This document shows, one piece after another, positions 42,892-53,900 of a DNA stretch of 64,000 nucleotides (position 1 is its first letter; each line of letters opens with the position of its first letter). A program made the position numbers and the translations under genes. The notes below the pieces were generated by a model. That model did no database searches and was not told the origin of the DNA. It was given only the letters and a program-made list of their open reading frames with translations. The stretch is from Delphinus delphis (taxonomy: Eukaryota; Chordata; Mammalia; Artiodactyla; Delphinidae): the NCBI RefSeq assembly GCF_949987515.2, contig NC_082698.1, forward strand, positions 34,709,964-34,773,963. The letters are read 5' to 3'.

Positions 42892-43525
42892 TTTTCCCAG
42901 ACATTTGGAAAGCAAATCCCAGACAGCATATTATTTCACCCATAAATATTGTATGCGTCTGTAACAGAAAAGGACTAAAGCAAAAAACAAACAACAATGA
43001 CCACCCACCCATATACAATGCCATTATCACATAAACATAGTTAATAATTCCTAAGATCCAGTTCACATTAAAATTTCTCTGATTGTCTCAATTACTTTTC
43101 TTTTCTTTTTGTATTATCCAAAATGCGTTTATTAGGATGGTTTCCCCCTCATCCTGCTGCTTTTAGTGCTGCTTCCATCTGAGGGAGCATCCTTCTGTAA
43201 GCCTTGCTTCACCTCCCGCAGGCTGGCAGGGACAGTGCAGTAGCCAACACACAAAACTACCATCTGTGCTTGGCTACAGGCCATGGCGATTCGATAGCAT
43301 CTGGGCATTTTGAATCCGTGAAGTAGGGTTTGAGGCTCTGAACCAGGCACTTCTCGTGTTTCCTCTCCTCTTCTGGAGAGGGATGGAGAGATGAAGGAGA
43401 TCCTTTGAGAGGCGTGTTCTTATAGGAAGGTTGTTCCTGCAGGAAAGCTCGTAGTTTTTGTAGATGGTTTTCAAATCAGAATCCAAACACAGTTCACAGA
43501 CAGTATTCATTTGATATTTTACCTG
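42892..43525. mobile_element. Old L1 3' region, host of the RPS27 pseudogene
   Basis: The left part reads 'ggaaagcaaatcccagacag', 'cataaatattgtatgcgtct', 'aatgccattatcacataaac', 'ctctgattgtctcaatta'. The right part (from about 43445) reads 'gtagtttttgtagatggttt' and 'tcaaatcagaatccaaacac'. These are consecutive in a known old L1-type repeat. The pseudogene at 43094-43425 interrupts it. Confidence 0.55.
43094..43425 (-). pseudogene. RPS27: Processed pseudogene of ribosomal protein S27 (RPS27 or RPS27L)
   Basis: RPS27 is an 84-residue zinc-ribbon protein of the small ribosomal subunit. Read on the minus strand, the ancestral coding span is about 43415 to 43163, and recognisable pieces are KDLLHLS near the start, KCP.CYRI and [11 protein letters not shown] in the middle. 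All are in one uninterrupted exon, so this is an mRNA copy. It is dead. The start codon is ACG (43413-43415), three bases after it are missing, and two single-base deletions shift the frame (in the first CPxC motif and near the second). A zinc-ligand cysteine in LCVGC has become tyrosine. The ancestral TAA (43163-43165), an AATAAA (43128-43133) and an A-rich tail (43094-43110) follow in order, as in the source mRNA. It lies inside an old L1. The two residual frames (72 and 78 codons) are fragments of it. RPS27 and RPS27L cannot be separated with certainty; the 3' untranslated text favours RPS27. Confidence 0.9.
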
Positions 43526-44199
43526 ACCTGTGGTATCCGGCTACAAATGCCTCAAACCCCTTGCACACACTGTGTCCTGCGCCTTTCCCTGGACAGTACT
43601 GCTGGGCGCCTCTTGTTCCAATTTTCCGTTTTGGGAAGGCTCAGTAGACACTTTTCAAGGTTTCTTGCTTTTCTCCTTCCAGCACCCACGCAGACATGGA
43701 TGGTGGCCCATTTCCCTTCATTTTCTCAAAACATTACTTGCATATAGCTCTCAGGGGATTTGGAGGTGGGGGGATTGGAAACAGCAGTGGTATGGGAGGA
43801 GAACTCGTTCAATGGTAGCAACACACAGCACAAAACCCACATCCTGGTTCTTAAATGTCCCTGGTCTTTGCTTCTCTCCAGAATCCTGGCCTCTGCCCGC
43901 CTCGCTGGGTTCCCTCTCCATTGCGGTTGCCACAACGTCTCTCCATCCCTGGGCTTCCTTTGGGATTGCCCATAGTGACCTCAGCTGCTTCTCACATTAT
44001 CAGGCCAGGCACCAAGTTCCCTCGGTCTAACTCCTCTGCCTCTGCACAAGCCCTAGCACTTTTTACCACAATGAAAAGGCCCATCAGAGTGTTGTGTTAA
44101 ACAAAAGTCAGAGTTCTCAGCTTCCCAGCTCCCGTCCCTACATCCTCTGAAGCCTCTGGCACTGAGCTAGTCCAGGCTAGTACAGTTGTTCACGTGGAC
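43526..44199. other. No supported gene
   Basis: A 166-codon plus-strand frame (43530-44030) is opposed by 60-69 codon minus frames. Its product has no recognisable domain or repeated pattern. It begins inside old repeat DNA. I treat it as chance. Confidence 0.5.
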
Positions 44200-44800
44200 C
44201 ATCGCGGTAGCATTTTACCTGGCCTCTGTGACATCATTCTTGACTCTCTCCAATGCGTATTTTATACTAAAGCTAGAGTGGTCGTTCCAAGACACTAATG
44301 TGCTCACATGGCTTAACATACATCAGTGGTGTCCCATTGTGCTTCAGACAACATCTAAATCCTCCGTGTGCTTGCAGTCTCTGCCTGAGTCCAGCCCTGC
44401 CCCCTCCCCACGCTCACCTCAGGCCACTCTTCCTCCCACTTTCTCCACCCACTGGTTTTCCTTCAGTTCCTCAGACACCTGCAGTTGTCTCTAGTGGCCA
44501 GACCTTGGTCATGCTTTTTTCCTCCACCAGCTCTGCTCTACTCCCTCTTTTCATCTGGTACCTGCCACTCCTCCTTTGAGTATCTGCTTGGAGAGAACTT
44601 CCCTGGCCTTGAGTTGCACCTGCAACTTACTCTCCCTTTGTCATACTTATACCCCTACAATTGTGTAACGCCTGCTGTCCCTCCTAGAGTGTGAATTATG
44701 TAAAGGCAGGAGCTATGACTGTCTTGCCCATTACTCCACCAACAACTCCTAACACAGTGTTAGGCACAGACACTCAACGAATAATTATAAATTCAACCGA
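44200..44800 (+). mobile_element. L2 LINE 3' end, about 600 bases
   Basis: The best L2 copy here. In order: 'ttgactctctccaatgcgta', 'gtgctcacatggcttaacat', 'ctcaggccactcttcctccc', 'gaacttccctggccttgagt', 'cctagagtgtgaattatgta', 'aaggcaggagctatgactgt', 'cagtgttaggcacagacact'. It covers the decayed end of the reverse-transcriptase ORF and 3' region. Frames are broken. Confidence 0.85.
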
Positions 44801-45635
44801 ACATCTAAGAGGATACCACTGGTGCCATGGACACTAGTGATAATGGAAAACCCCGGTAACTCCGAAGTGGACTCATCACTCTTTTAAGGAAATCAACAGG
44901 GCTGCATTATGCTCATATGCAGGTGCCATTTCGAAAGGGAAAAAGAAAAAAAAGAAAGTGCATCCAAAGCTACCTAGCTGGTGCTCACAGAAACATTGCT
45001 CTGCAATTGTTCTTTCTTCACCCAGGGGAGAATATGTTTCAAGCCACGTTTCCAGAATTGTACAGTTGCATGTGAAATGCCTGAGCTCCTGCTGATGAAG
45101 TGATTTCTGCAGAGAACTGGCTGCCTTCCAAGAGGAAGGAAGGGCCCCTGAGATGTCTCTGAAAAAGATGAAAGACTATCCGAAATAGCAGCTTAATGGT
45201 GTGCCACGTATGGGATTTTCAGAGTCACAGCTGGTTGGAAAACCATTTCCGGCTTCAAGCCATTGGCTTACTGTCTCCATGACTTGAAGCTCTCAGAGCG
45301 TTATTTATTTCCTGGTTACCCAGGGGCGTCTCTCTGCCTTTTTCCTCCCCTGGTCACTCCTTCTTGTTGAGTATTTCCAGTTGTGTGATACTAGCATTTG
45401 TCTAAGTGTCCACATAAAATAGAAACTCCATGCAGATGGTACCATATTAGTGCTTTGTCTCTTTGATCCTGCAGAGAGCTAGATCTTAACATGTATTGTT
45501 GAGTAGATGAGTCCTCCATCAAAAGGTTGAGTCCAAACAAAAAAGCATACAGAAGAGAATCCCCTCTCGATATAAAAGAGAACATTGATACCAATCTAAA
45601 CCCTCAACTTAAACATGCTTACTCATGCCTGTGTT
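44801..45635. other. No gene or repeat recognised
   Basis: Unique-looking DNA. An A/G-rich run lies at about 44935-44960. Confidence 0.45.
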
Positions 45636-45639
45636 ATGC

Positions 45640-46640
45640 ACAGTCCAGTTCCTATTGCTGTATACCAAATTATCCCAAAACTTAGTGGCTCAAAACAACA
45701 GCCATTTTTATTATGCCCGCAGGTTCTTTGGGTCAAGAATTTAGACAGAGCACAAAGGGGATGGCTTGTCACTACTCCGTGACATCTGGGACCTCAGCTG
45801 GGAAGACTCAAAGCCTGGGGGTGACTCAACAGGGAGCTGTCGACTGAAAAAATGCATAACCTAAAAGCTGAGAATTATATTTTACTTGGTGGACATGCTG
45901 AGGACTTAAGCCCAGAAGACAGCCTCTCAGATAACTATGAGGGACTGCTTTGAAGAGGTAAGGCAGGAGCCAGGATATATAGGAGTTTTTGCAACAAAAC
46001 CCCAGGTAGTTGGAACATTGAAAGATTACTGTAAATTAAGGAAAACCAGATATTAATAAATTAATTAATTTAATAAAGTTAAATCAAGTTAATACATTTA
46101 GTGCTTGTCTATGTATGGGAAGATGCAATATTCTGGGCTTACTGAAATCATTCCTTTGTTATACACCTTAGCTATCTAGGGCCAGTATCCTGCTTTTCTC
46201 CATCCTGAATCCCCTGAGGGTGCACAGTCTGGGACAGCTACAGTGGCTGATGACTCGATGGCCACAACATCCTTTGTTTACTGAAAGGCAGGCGACATTC
46301 TTCGTCCACAGGGCTGGAATCATCTGCAGTTTCCTTCACTTACATGTCTGGTACTGGGCTGATTTGACTTCAAGGCCAGGACTACTGACTGAAGCACCTA
46401 CATGTGGCATCTGCATGGGGCTTGGGCTTCCTCACAGCATGGCCGCCTCAGGGTAGCTGGACTTCTTACATGACTATGAATTTCCAGTGAGCAAAAGGCA
46501 GAAGCTGCATCACTTCTTATGACTCAGCCCCAGAAGTCACAGCATTACTTTCCTGCCACTCAAGGGGAAGGGAAACTGATTCTGCCTCCTAATAACATCT
46601 TAGCAAGTCTGCATTGTAGAAAAGGATGTGGGAGAGGAGA
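45640..46640 (+). mobile_element. Old LTR-like repeat split by a younger LTR
   Basis: The left part (45640-45837) has 'ttcctattgctgtataccaa' and 'aacttagtggctcaaaacaa'. The right part (46311-46640) has 'gctggaatcatctgcagttt', 'acctacatgtggcatctgca' and 'tatgactcagccccagaagt'. Joined, they give the same family as the repeat at 14805. Confidence 0.6.
45838..46310 (+). mobile_element. Solo ERV LTR inserted in an older repeat
   Basis: About 473 bases from TGTCGACTGAAAAAATGCAT to 'cattcttcgtccaca', giving TG...CA ends. Internal words are 'agctgagaattatattttac', 'cagcctctcagataactatg', a TATA-like 'ccaggatatataggag' near 45971, and an AATAAA near 46071. I recall this sequence type from cetartiodactyl ERV LTRs. 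No gag, pol or env sequence is attached. The flanking 5-base duplications do not match cleanly. Confidence 0.6.
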
Positions 46641-46780
46641 GATTTTTGCAGCCATCTTTGAAAGATTCAATCTGGTACACTCCCCCAAGCTTCCCCTGCT
46701 GAGAGTTGGGGAACCAACTTCCAGGCATTGGGTACTGGCGGAAGGACCTGCAGCCAAGGTAATCTCATGTTCATACCAAA

Positions 46781-46782
<2 letters not shown>

Positions 46783-46817
<35 letters not shown>

Positions 46818-47003
46818 ACGCGGGCCTCTCACTGTTGTGGCCTCTCCTGCTGCGGAGCACATGCTCCAGACGCGCAGGCTCAGCGGCCATGGCTCAAGGG
46901 CCCAGCTGCTCCGCGGCATGTGGGATCTTCCTGCACCGGGGCACGAACCCATGTCCCCCGCATCAGCAGGTGGACTCTCAACCACTGCGCCACCAGGGAA
47001 GCC
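46783..47003 (-). mobile_element. Cetacean CHR-type SINE, short form
   Basis: A 30-base T run (46783-46812) leads into 'gctgtacgcgggcctctcac' and the body ends 'ccaccagggaagcc'. A second T run (about 47010-47024) lies just outside the head. No target-site duplication is apparent. Four long frames over 46519-47107 are this SINE in three plus frames and one minus frame. Confidence 0.93.
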
Positions 47004-47329
47004 TGGGACTTTTTTTTTTTTTTTCCCAAGAAGAGGTCCCTATCTTTGTCTTCTTAATCAGGATTGATTTTTGGCTTACAAAATGGTTTTTGTTTAGATG
47101 TAAATAGACAGGCAAGATGAGACCAACTGTTCTCAACTGTGTTCTTTACCATGACGTTGATAAGTGTTTGTTGCGGAAAAAGGACTTAAAGTTTGGAAGA
47201 AGTTTAAAAATGATTTTACTCTTAGAAATTAATGCACATTAAAGACTGAGAAGCCCTGCCATAAAGAAGCCTTTTAAATTTCAATTTGGGCACCTATTAG
47301 GTGGCCAAGAAAATGTTAATTTTGAGAGA

Positions 47330-47735
47330 CCAGAGTCTTATCCCAGGCTCTGCACTGACTGTCTCATGACCCTGGGGAACTTGCTTCCCTTTTTAGGGCC
47401 TCAACTTATTCCATTTGTAGAATGAGAAAGTTAAATTACATGATAATGAAGGTCTGGTGGTCCCCAGGGGCAGCTATCCGTTCCCCAAGCCACCCCCAGA
47501 TCAACCCACAACAGTGTGTTCCGTGCACACCAAATTTCAAGAGAATCCCCTTTTCAGGTGGCTGACCCAAAGAAATGACAATTTAGAAAACCTAGAGCAG
47601 ATGCCAAAGGTCCGTCTACTCTTAACCTGCTGGGACAGACTTGCCCCATCAGCCTCATGGGGTTGTTGTGAGATTTGAGTGAGAGTGTGTAGCAAAGATG
47701 CTGCATATGCCAGACAGATGTTATTCACCATTGTA
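47330..47735 (+). repeat. MIR fragments
   Basis: 'ctcatgaccctggggaactt' and 'ttccatttgtagaatgagaa' (47365-47430), then 'gggttgttgtgagatttgag' (about 47659), suggest a MIR split by about 200 bases of other DNA. Confidence 0.5.
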
Positions 47736-48149
47736 AGTAACATTTATCATAACAGCTCAGAGGCGAGATCAGAGTCTGACCTGACTCGTCTTTAGAGTGA
47801 CCAAACTGAGGAGCGGGTGGATGATACACACCATTGATTACTTGAAGCTGAACTTGTAAACCATTCGTCAGGAAGAAAGTTTCACACAGGTTAGAATTCA
47901 TGGGATGGAGGTGGGGCGAACAGGAGGGGTGTCGAAACCAGTTGAGCAAACACAAGTTTCCACAAAGCCTTTGTGACTTTGGGCAGAAAGGACCCATTTT
48001 GGTGGAAAGAGCCATCAGAAGCTTGTGGTTGTGGTTGCTCTCACTGTGGCCCCCGAGAGACCCTTGCCCTGTGTCATTACAGGCCATCTGGGATTTGGGT
48101 CGGGGAGTGACATGTACCAGTCAGCCTAGGCTGTATGAGCCCACAAGCT
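47736..48149. other. No gene or repeat recognised
   Basis: Unique DNA. A 120-codon minus frame (47725-48087) and a 92-codon plus frame overlap. Neither is recognisable. Confidence 0.45.
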
Positions 48150-48600
48150 GTGACAGTAGCCAGCATTTAAGTGTTTAATAAATGCCAGGGCCTGAGCTAA
48201 TCGTCTTACGAGCTTGTTGCATTTAGTCCTCCCAACGACCCTCTGAGTTGGGTCTTGTTATCATTCCCATTTTATGGATGAGGAAACTGAAGTTTAGGAA
48301 GGCCACATCCTTTACCAGGATTCAAACCCAGGTCTTCTAATTCCACAGGCATGCCCAAATCCTGCTCTGGCCCTTGGCTTCACAGAGTTTACACTATTTG
48401 CTCCTTGAAGGGGAAAAAAAATTCCTATTGAGCATCCACAAGGGGGGAAGCACCAAGCAGGCAATCTTCAATAAGCCTTCAATAGCCCTGTAAGGGGGGT
48501 GTTACCCCCACTTTATAGATGAGACTGTGCACAGAGATATTAGCATGGACAAAGAGACACAGCAGGAAGTGGGAGGTTTACACCTGATCTGCCCAACCCA
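48150..48600 (-). repeat. Two MIR SINEs in tandem
   Basis: The first (48150-48360): 'aataaatgccagggcctgag', 'cccattttatggatgaggaa', 'aggattcaaacccaggtctt'. The second (48425-48600): 'attgagcatccacaaggggg', 'cccactttatagatgagact'. Both are reverse complement. Confidence 0.75.
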
Positions 48601-51600
48601 AGAGTCCTTGCTCTTCATCCTTCTATGCTCCTGACCCTCCCTGAGCCATCCCGGATCTGCTCACAGATATGATTGTTCCCTTCTTGGGACTCCATGGCTC
48701 TGTGATGATTCTCTCCCACAGCACACCCTGCCATGAGCTCTATGGGACCCGTGCATAGAGATCCCATCTCTACCAGGTGGAGAGCTCTGCCAGGGTGGGG
48801 CTAGGTCTTACCTCATCTCTGTTTTCTGTGCCCCGGTGCCAAGGGAGCAGAGAAGGCGGTCCAGAGCAGGACTGTATAGAAGCTTGGTTGTAGAGTCCTT
48901 GGGCAGAGTTCTGGGGGCTGAGACTAGCAGGAAGGATCCTGAGATCTTATAGGCAGGGAGTAGTAAGTTGGGACAAAGGTCCCATTAATGGAGGGCAGAG
49001 GGGTGGAGATCCTAAGTTCTTTGGGGATTAAGCACCTGCACAAGGACTTAGGGAGGAGTGGGGAGGTCAGCGAGGGGGTCAGAGATACAAGAGGCTCTGA
49101 GAGCTGATGCCAGCCAACAGGCCAGTCCCTAGGGCTTTATAGACACACGTCCCCCACCACATCCTTGTTGTTTGGAATGCCCTTTAAAAGATGCCAGAGA
49201 GACCATTGTGTCGCCCCTGCTGTCACCCCTCTGTCCACACAGTGCTTCATCCGTGTCCTACAGTCGCTCGTTTAGAGGCATCAGACACAGTGAGCAGAGG
49301 CGGACTGGGGACAGGGAGACGGTGAGGGCAGCCCCCAACCCCGCCATGTGTCTCAGCTCTGGGCCAACCAGCACTGAGGAGCCAGGGTTACCAAACCCTC
49401 TTGCATACTGTCTGGGGCAAGGAATGATGCAACTGTGGGCCTTGCTGCAAGTTGACGTGGCTGCCAGAGCTCCAGGAAATCTTGAAAAGAGGAAGAGTGG
49501 CTCAGTAAAGGCCGAGCCACCAGGGGAGCGAGGGCAGAGCCCTGCCAGGACTGTGAGGCAACGGGGCAGCTTTTCCCTCCTGCAGCTGCACCCCGAGGGG
49601 CTGGATTGGATGGCTGACATTTTCTGCTTAGGGTTTTGGAAGCCCTGAGGTTCTGCAAAGAGGCCTCGGGGGGAGCTGCAAGACAGAGGCCAGGTGGCCG
49701 GAGGCCTGAGTCCCTCACCCCCATGTTACATGAAGCCGCTCTTCTCTTTGGTTTGCGTGCTTGGCTGCAAGCGTCTCTCCCTCCTCCAGCCTGTGCTGTC
49801 CAGCGCTCTGCCTTCCTCCCCCGCCTCTGCTGAAGAGCCCATGTGCACATACACATGCACAAGCCATGAAGAAATTCCACTCGGTTCCTTACTGCACGTT
49901 CACAGTGACACATTCAAAATTCAGAATCCAGAAGGGGGTGAGGAGATGGCCTCCCCTTAGCGCTGCTCCATACATGCGGGGCCTCGCACAGCAGGTCCCC
50001 GGGCTCCCTCATCTCTGCTCACCGCCCTTCTCTCCTCCTTGCCTGGACCCTGGCTCCTTCTAGGGGAGTACAGCCACTCCCCTAGACAGGGAAGAAGCCT
50101 CAGGAAGGGAAGGTGATGCTGTGGTGAGTCACTCGACTCCTGGGAGTGGAGGAGGGAGGGAAGGCTGCCAAGGTGGTCGGGGGCCCAGTGGGGTGCGGGG
50201 GAAGCCACCTGCCCTTTCTTGCTTTCTGGCACAGCCTGGAGAGTGAAACTGAAAAGCTGACGTGCAAAGGTGGTTACTCTCCTGAGATGATTCACAGAGC
50301 TCTGGGGGCCGTATTTGCCGTTAAGATCATTCATCTCCTTTGTGAACTTGTGTACAAAGTTTCCAATGCTGTGACTCTGTTCCCTCCTAGGTGGTCTCTG
50401 AGTTCTGACCCAGCTTAGGAGGTTTCTGGTCCTGTGGGCTCCGACCTCCCTTAAGGTCAGGCTGCCATACTGGCCACGGTAAGGAGGCAAGAAAGAGGCA
50501 GGCCTGTAACAAATCAACCCATAGTGATACAGAAAGGACTTCACCATGGTCCCCAGGTATTTGAACAGAGGAACTCAGAAGGAACGAAATGCCTCCATCG
50601 GGAGATAGAGCTCCCTGATGTCTCACGTCTGCCCTACATGCCCAAGCCTGCTGTCCTGAGTAGGATTCTAGGTGGAAGACCTAGGCGGGGTGCTTCCTGC
50701 TTATCGACACAGGCTTATAAGCTGTGTGTGTGTGTTGGGGGTGGCAGTGGGAGGGAGAATGGCTCCTTTTCCAGGGCCCTCTCTGTGCTCTTGGGTGGGA
50801 TACAAGGACCACCCCTCTGGCACAGAGAACAGCTGGTTGTCCTCCCCCACTGGTGAGTCCTTGCAAACTGGGATCAATGAGAACAAAACTGTAGGAGCTC
50901 TGGAGGAGACACTTCAGTGGTAAAAGAATGCTGCTCTGGGGTGGATGCTCCAGTTCTTCTTCATCTCACCTCCACAGAACAAAGCACGTGTTTCCAGCTT
51001 TCAAGGGCCGGAGCAGGGCAGTAGCTGGACCCACGTGGTGTGGCGCCGGGATCCAAGTTCCTTGGAGACAAAGCTTGGTGATTTCCTGGGGTCAGGCTTT
51101 GCTCACAGGTGGTGACACCCTGGGGGTGTCACACAGAAGCAGCTCTACCCTGCTCACCAACGTTATGTGTCCCCAGCATCCACGACTGCTTGCCCTGTCC
51201 TGGTTGGGGGAGGGGATGGTGGCCACATCAATACCAGCAAAGAGTCTGGGAAGAAAATGCCCGGCAGCATTTCCAAGCTGGGCTACCTTTCTGTCTAGAT
51301 TCCTGCCCACTTGTGAGCCCTGGGGCAATTGCCGCTGTGTCCTGGGACCTCCTGTCCTGACCCTCTGGGTGGGTCTCAGGCTTTTCTGTGTGTGAGTCTT
51401 CCAGCTCACTTGATGCTTGGTACGTGATATAAACACCCCCCCATCCCCACCCAGTGATGTTTGGAAGCTGCTCCCACCTGTCTGTACTGATAGTCTCACT
51501 AGCCAGAACCATCCTGGGATCCATGAGTCATATCATATTTAGGTCAGTCAAGAAAGTGGCCTGGTTGTAAAACTCCACATTTAAGGAGCCAAAATCCACC

Positions 51601-52270
51601 CAAGAGCTCATCAAGACTGCAGTGGATTGCAGCAGGGGCAGCCCAGCCACTTGTGACATGTGCATCTCTGGGCTGTGTGAGTGACAAATGCTCCCAGTCA
51701 CTCCCTGTGGTCACCAGTGTCCCAGCCCAAGGTGAAGTGGGGCATGAGTGGGGCCATTACTGCACATCTGGGCTCTGCCAGTCTCTGGAGCCCCACGTTG
51801 GAATCCCAGGGAGGACCATGTTCAGTGGTTGACCAGGGGCAGTCAGGTGGCAAGGACATGACTTCAGGAGTCCCATGGACCTGGCTTGCATCCCAGTACT
51901 AGTGCTTACTAGCTGGTGACCTAGCTGTGGGCCCCAGGGTACGACGGGGGGCTCTGGCTTTCAGTGACCTCAGCGCCCCTCCCCTCGAGAAAGCTCTAGG
52001 ATTCTGCCATCAAGAATGGGAACTGGCCTATTTTGCCCAAATGTACTGTTTTCCAAAGGAAATAAACCCTGGTTACTAATTACCTGACCTACATGCCCTG
52101 TGATTGCAATGGCTGGGGGCAGAGCTAAGATTTCTGAGGAAGAATTGGAAAGGAGGGAATGGACAGCACTCAGGTGAGGCTGGGCTCACATCAGTTGGGC
52201 AGAATACTGAAACTCAGGTTGACGCTATTCTCCAGAAAAAGCTGTATTTTAGAAGCGCCCCTTAGTCTTT
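48601..52270. other. GC-richer unique block, 3.7 kb, no supported gene
   Basis: This is the longest stretch with almost no recognisable repeats (only a MIR trace near 51880-51950). Many overlapping frames exist, the largest being 186 and 196 codons on minus (49353-49913, 49957-50547) and 158 codons on plus (49172-49648). None shows a known domain, and each is opposed by a rival. A short GT run is at about 50721-50735. The block may hold regulatory or undetected exonic sequence, but I see no direct proof. Confidence 0.45.
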
Positions 52271-52314
52271 AAACACAAATAAGCACTGTTCTATTTTTTC
52301 ATAGTTACAAAAGG

Positions 52315-52485
52315 TAAGAAGAGTTTATTATATCTATCATATTATGTAATTATATTATTTATGATATGTTATATGTATTATGTCATATTTTTATATTGAT
52401 ATAATACACAGTAACTATATATTATATATGCAAACTTACGATTTTAAGTACAACACTATAATATATATAATACATATAACTATAA
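52315..52485. repeat. AT-rich low-complexity region
   Basis: Dense TATA/ATTAT text with almost no G or C, lying between unique DNA and an L1-like fragment. Confidence 0.85.
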
Positions 52486-52489
52486 TTAA

Positions 52490-52795
52490 ATGTTACAGAC
52501 ATGATGATTTAGAAAGTGAAAGTCTCCTGGAGTTCTATGGCTGCCTCCTTCCTGCTGGCCCCAGCGCCCGGGCGAACACACAGTTGACAGTTTGGTTTAT
52601 ATTCTTGTGGGTATTTTCTATGTGAAAACAAAAATAAATCTTATGACTTTTATGGAAATTGGATCACACTAAACATGCTGCTCTGAAGGCTGTTTTTCAT
52701 ACTTAACCACCTGTTTTGGATATCTGTCCGCGTTAACACATGTTGATTTGTTTCATTCCTTTTAACAGGAAGAGGTCTTCTTAATGCATTAGGGA
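52490..52795 (-). mobile_element. Possible old L1 fragment
   Basis: 'tgacttttatggaaattgga', 'aaggctgtttttcatactta' and 'ggatatctgtccgcgttaac' resemble old L1 3' text in reverse complement. Confidence 0.45.
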
Positions 52796-53090
52796 ATCTA
52801 GAAAAAGGAGGTAACCATGAAGTATATAAAGCTTGTTTTTTGTTGTTGTTTTTCTTTCATTTTCAGTATTGTTTCTGCTGTATTTAGGAAATGGAGAATA
52901 TCTGAAATTAGTTTTTAAATACTTCAGTTATAAAGAAAAAGATCACAGGAACGATAGGGATTGCTGTAGGAAATCAGTGAATAAATGGAAGATGCACTTC
53001 CCTATTCCAACCATTCCTTATTATTTTGTTTTTGTCCATTTTGCCTTCAACTGGACTGTTTGGACAATGGAAAACTTTCTATGGTAGGCA
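52796..53090. other. No gene or repeat recognised
   Basis: AT-rich unique DNA. An 84-codon plus frame (52833-53087) has a hydrophobic start but no known match. Confidence 0.4.
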
Positions 53091-53548
53091 GAATAGTGGC
53101 TTCCAAAGATGTCCATGCTTTAATACCAGGAACCTGTGAATAACATAGCAAGTGAGACTTTGCAGATATGATTAAATTAGGGATCTTGAGATGGGCAGAT
53201 TATCCTGGATTATCTGGGTGGGCCTAATGTAATCACAGGGGCTCTCATAAGTGAAAGAGGAAGCAGGAGGGTCGGAGTGCTACACTGCTGGCTTTGAGGA
53301 TGAAGAAGGAAGGGGCCATGAGCCAAGGAATGCGGGCAGCCTCTAGCAGCTTAACAAGGTAAGGAAATAAATTCTCCCCTAGAGCCTCCAGAAGGAATGC
53401 AGCCCTTTTGACACCTCGGCTTTAGCCTATTAAGATCCATTTCACACGTCTGATCTCCAGAACTGTAAGATGATAAATATGTACTGTTTTGAGCCTCTAA
53501 GTTTGTGGTGATTTGTTACAGCAGCAATAGGAAACGAGGACACCTCCA
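53091..53548 (+). mobile_element. MLT1-type MaLR LTR
   Basis: A well-preserved old LTR. It reads 'ggtaggcagaatagtggctt', 'gactttgcagatatgattaa', 'attatcctggattatctggg', 'ctagagcctccagaaggaat', 'gatctccagaactgtaagat', 'agtttgtggtgatttgttac'. Length is about 455 bases, near full for the family. No internal retroviral sequence is attached, so it is a solo LTR. Confidence 0.8.
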
Positions 53549-53799
53549 TTCATTTGTTTGTCTCTAGCATGCTGACACTTGGCCCTTCCTTGGATCGAAA
53601 CACAAATGCTGTGTCTTACTGAAATCATGACACATCTGTGGTTCCAGATGACCAGGAACTAACCAGTCGGCTTGTGGGAATCATTTTAGGTTATCAAGAT
53701 AAAAAAGAAAAATGACAGAGAAGAGCCCACTGGCCTCCAGAGAATGCACATGGACCTCCTGGTTTACAAGGCCACCAGAGAGGTAGGGGGACTTAGTAT

Positions 53800-53900
53800 T
53801 CTGGCTCCATTTAATGGTTGGATGACGGAGGCTCTGTGAGGTCACTTGCCCAAGGTCACGGAGTGGGCTAGGGCCTGAGCAGGGCTGAGATGGTCTCTTC
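53800..53900 (-). repeat. MIR fragment
   Basis: 'gtgaggtcacttgcccaagg' and 'tcacggagtgggctagggcc' are MIR core in reverse complement. Confidence 0.6.

Noticed and set aside
43530..44030. 166-codon plus-strand frame beside the RPS27 pseudogene
   Set aside because: Not related to RPS27, no known domain, and it begins in old L1-like DNA.
45838..46310. Complete endogenous retrovirus
   Set aside because: Only one LTR is present and no gag, pol or env-like sequence flanks it.
46519..47107. 182-codon frame and companions at 46.5-47.1 kb
   Set aside because: A CHR SINE with a long T run produces the F-rich stretch and the recurrent SINE-derived peptide.
49172..50547. Frames of 158, 186 and 196 codons as a possible gene
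   Set aside because: They overlap on opposite strands, have no recognisable product and no splice-site structure I can defend.
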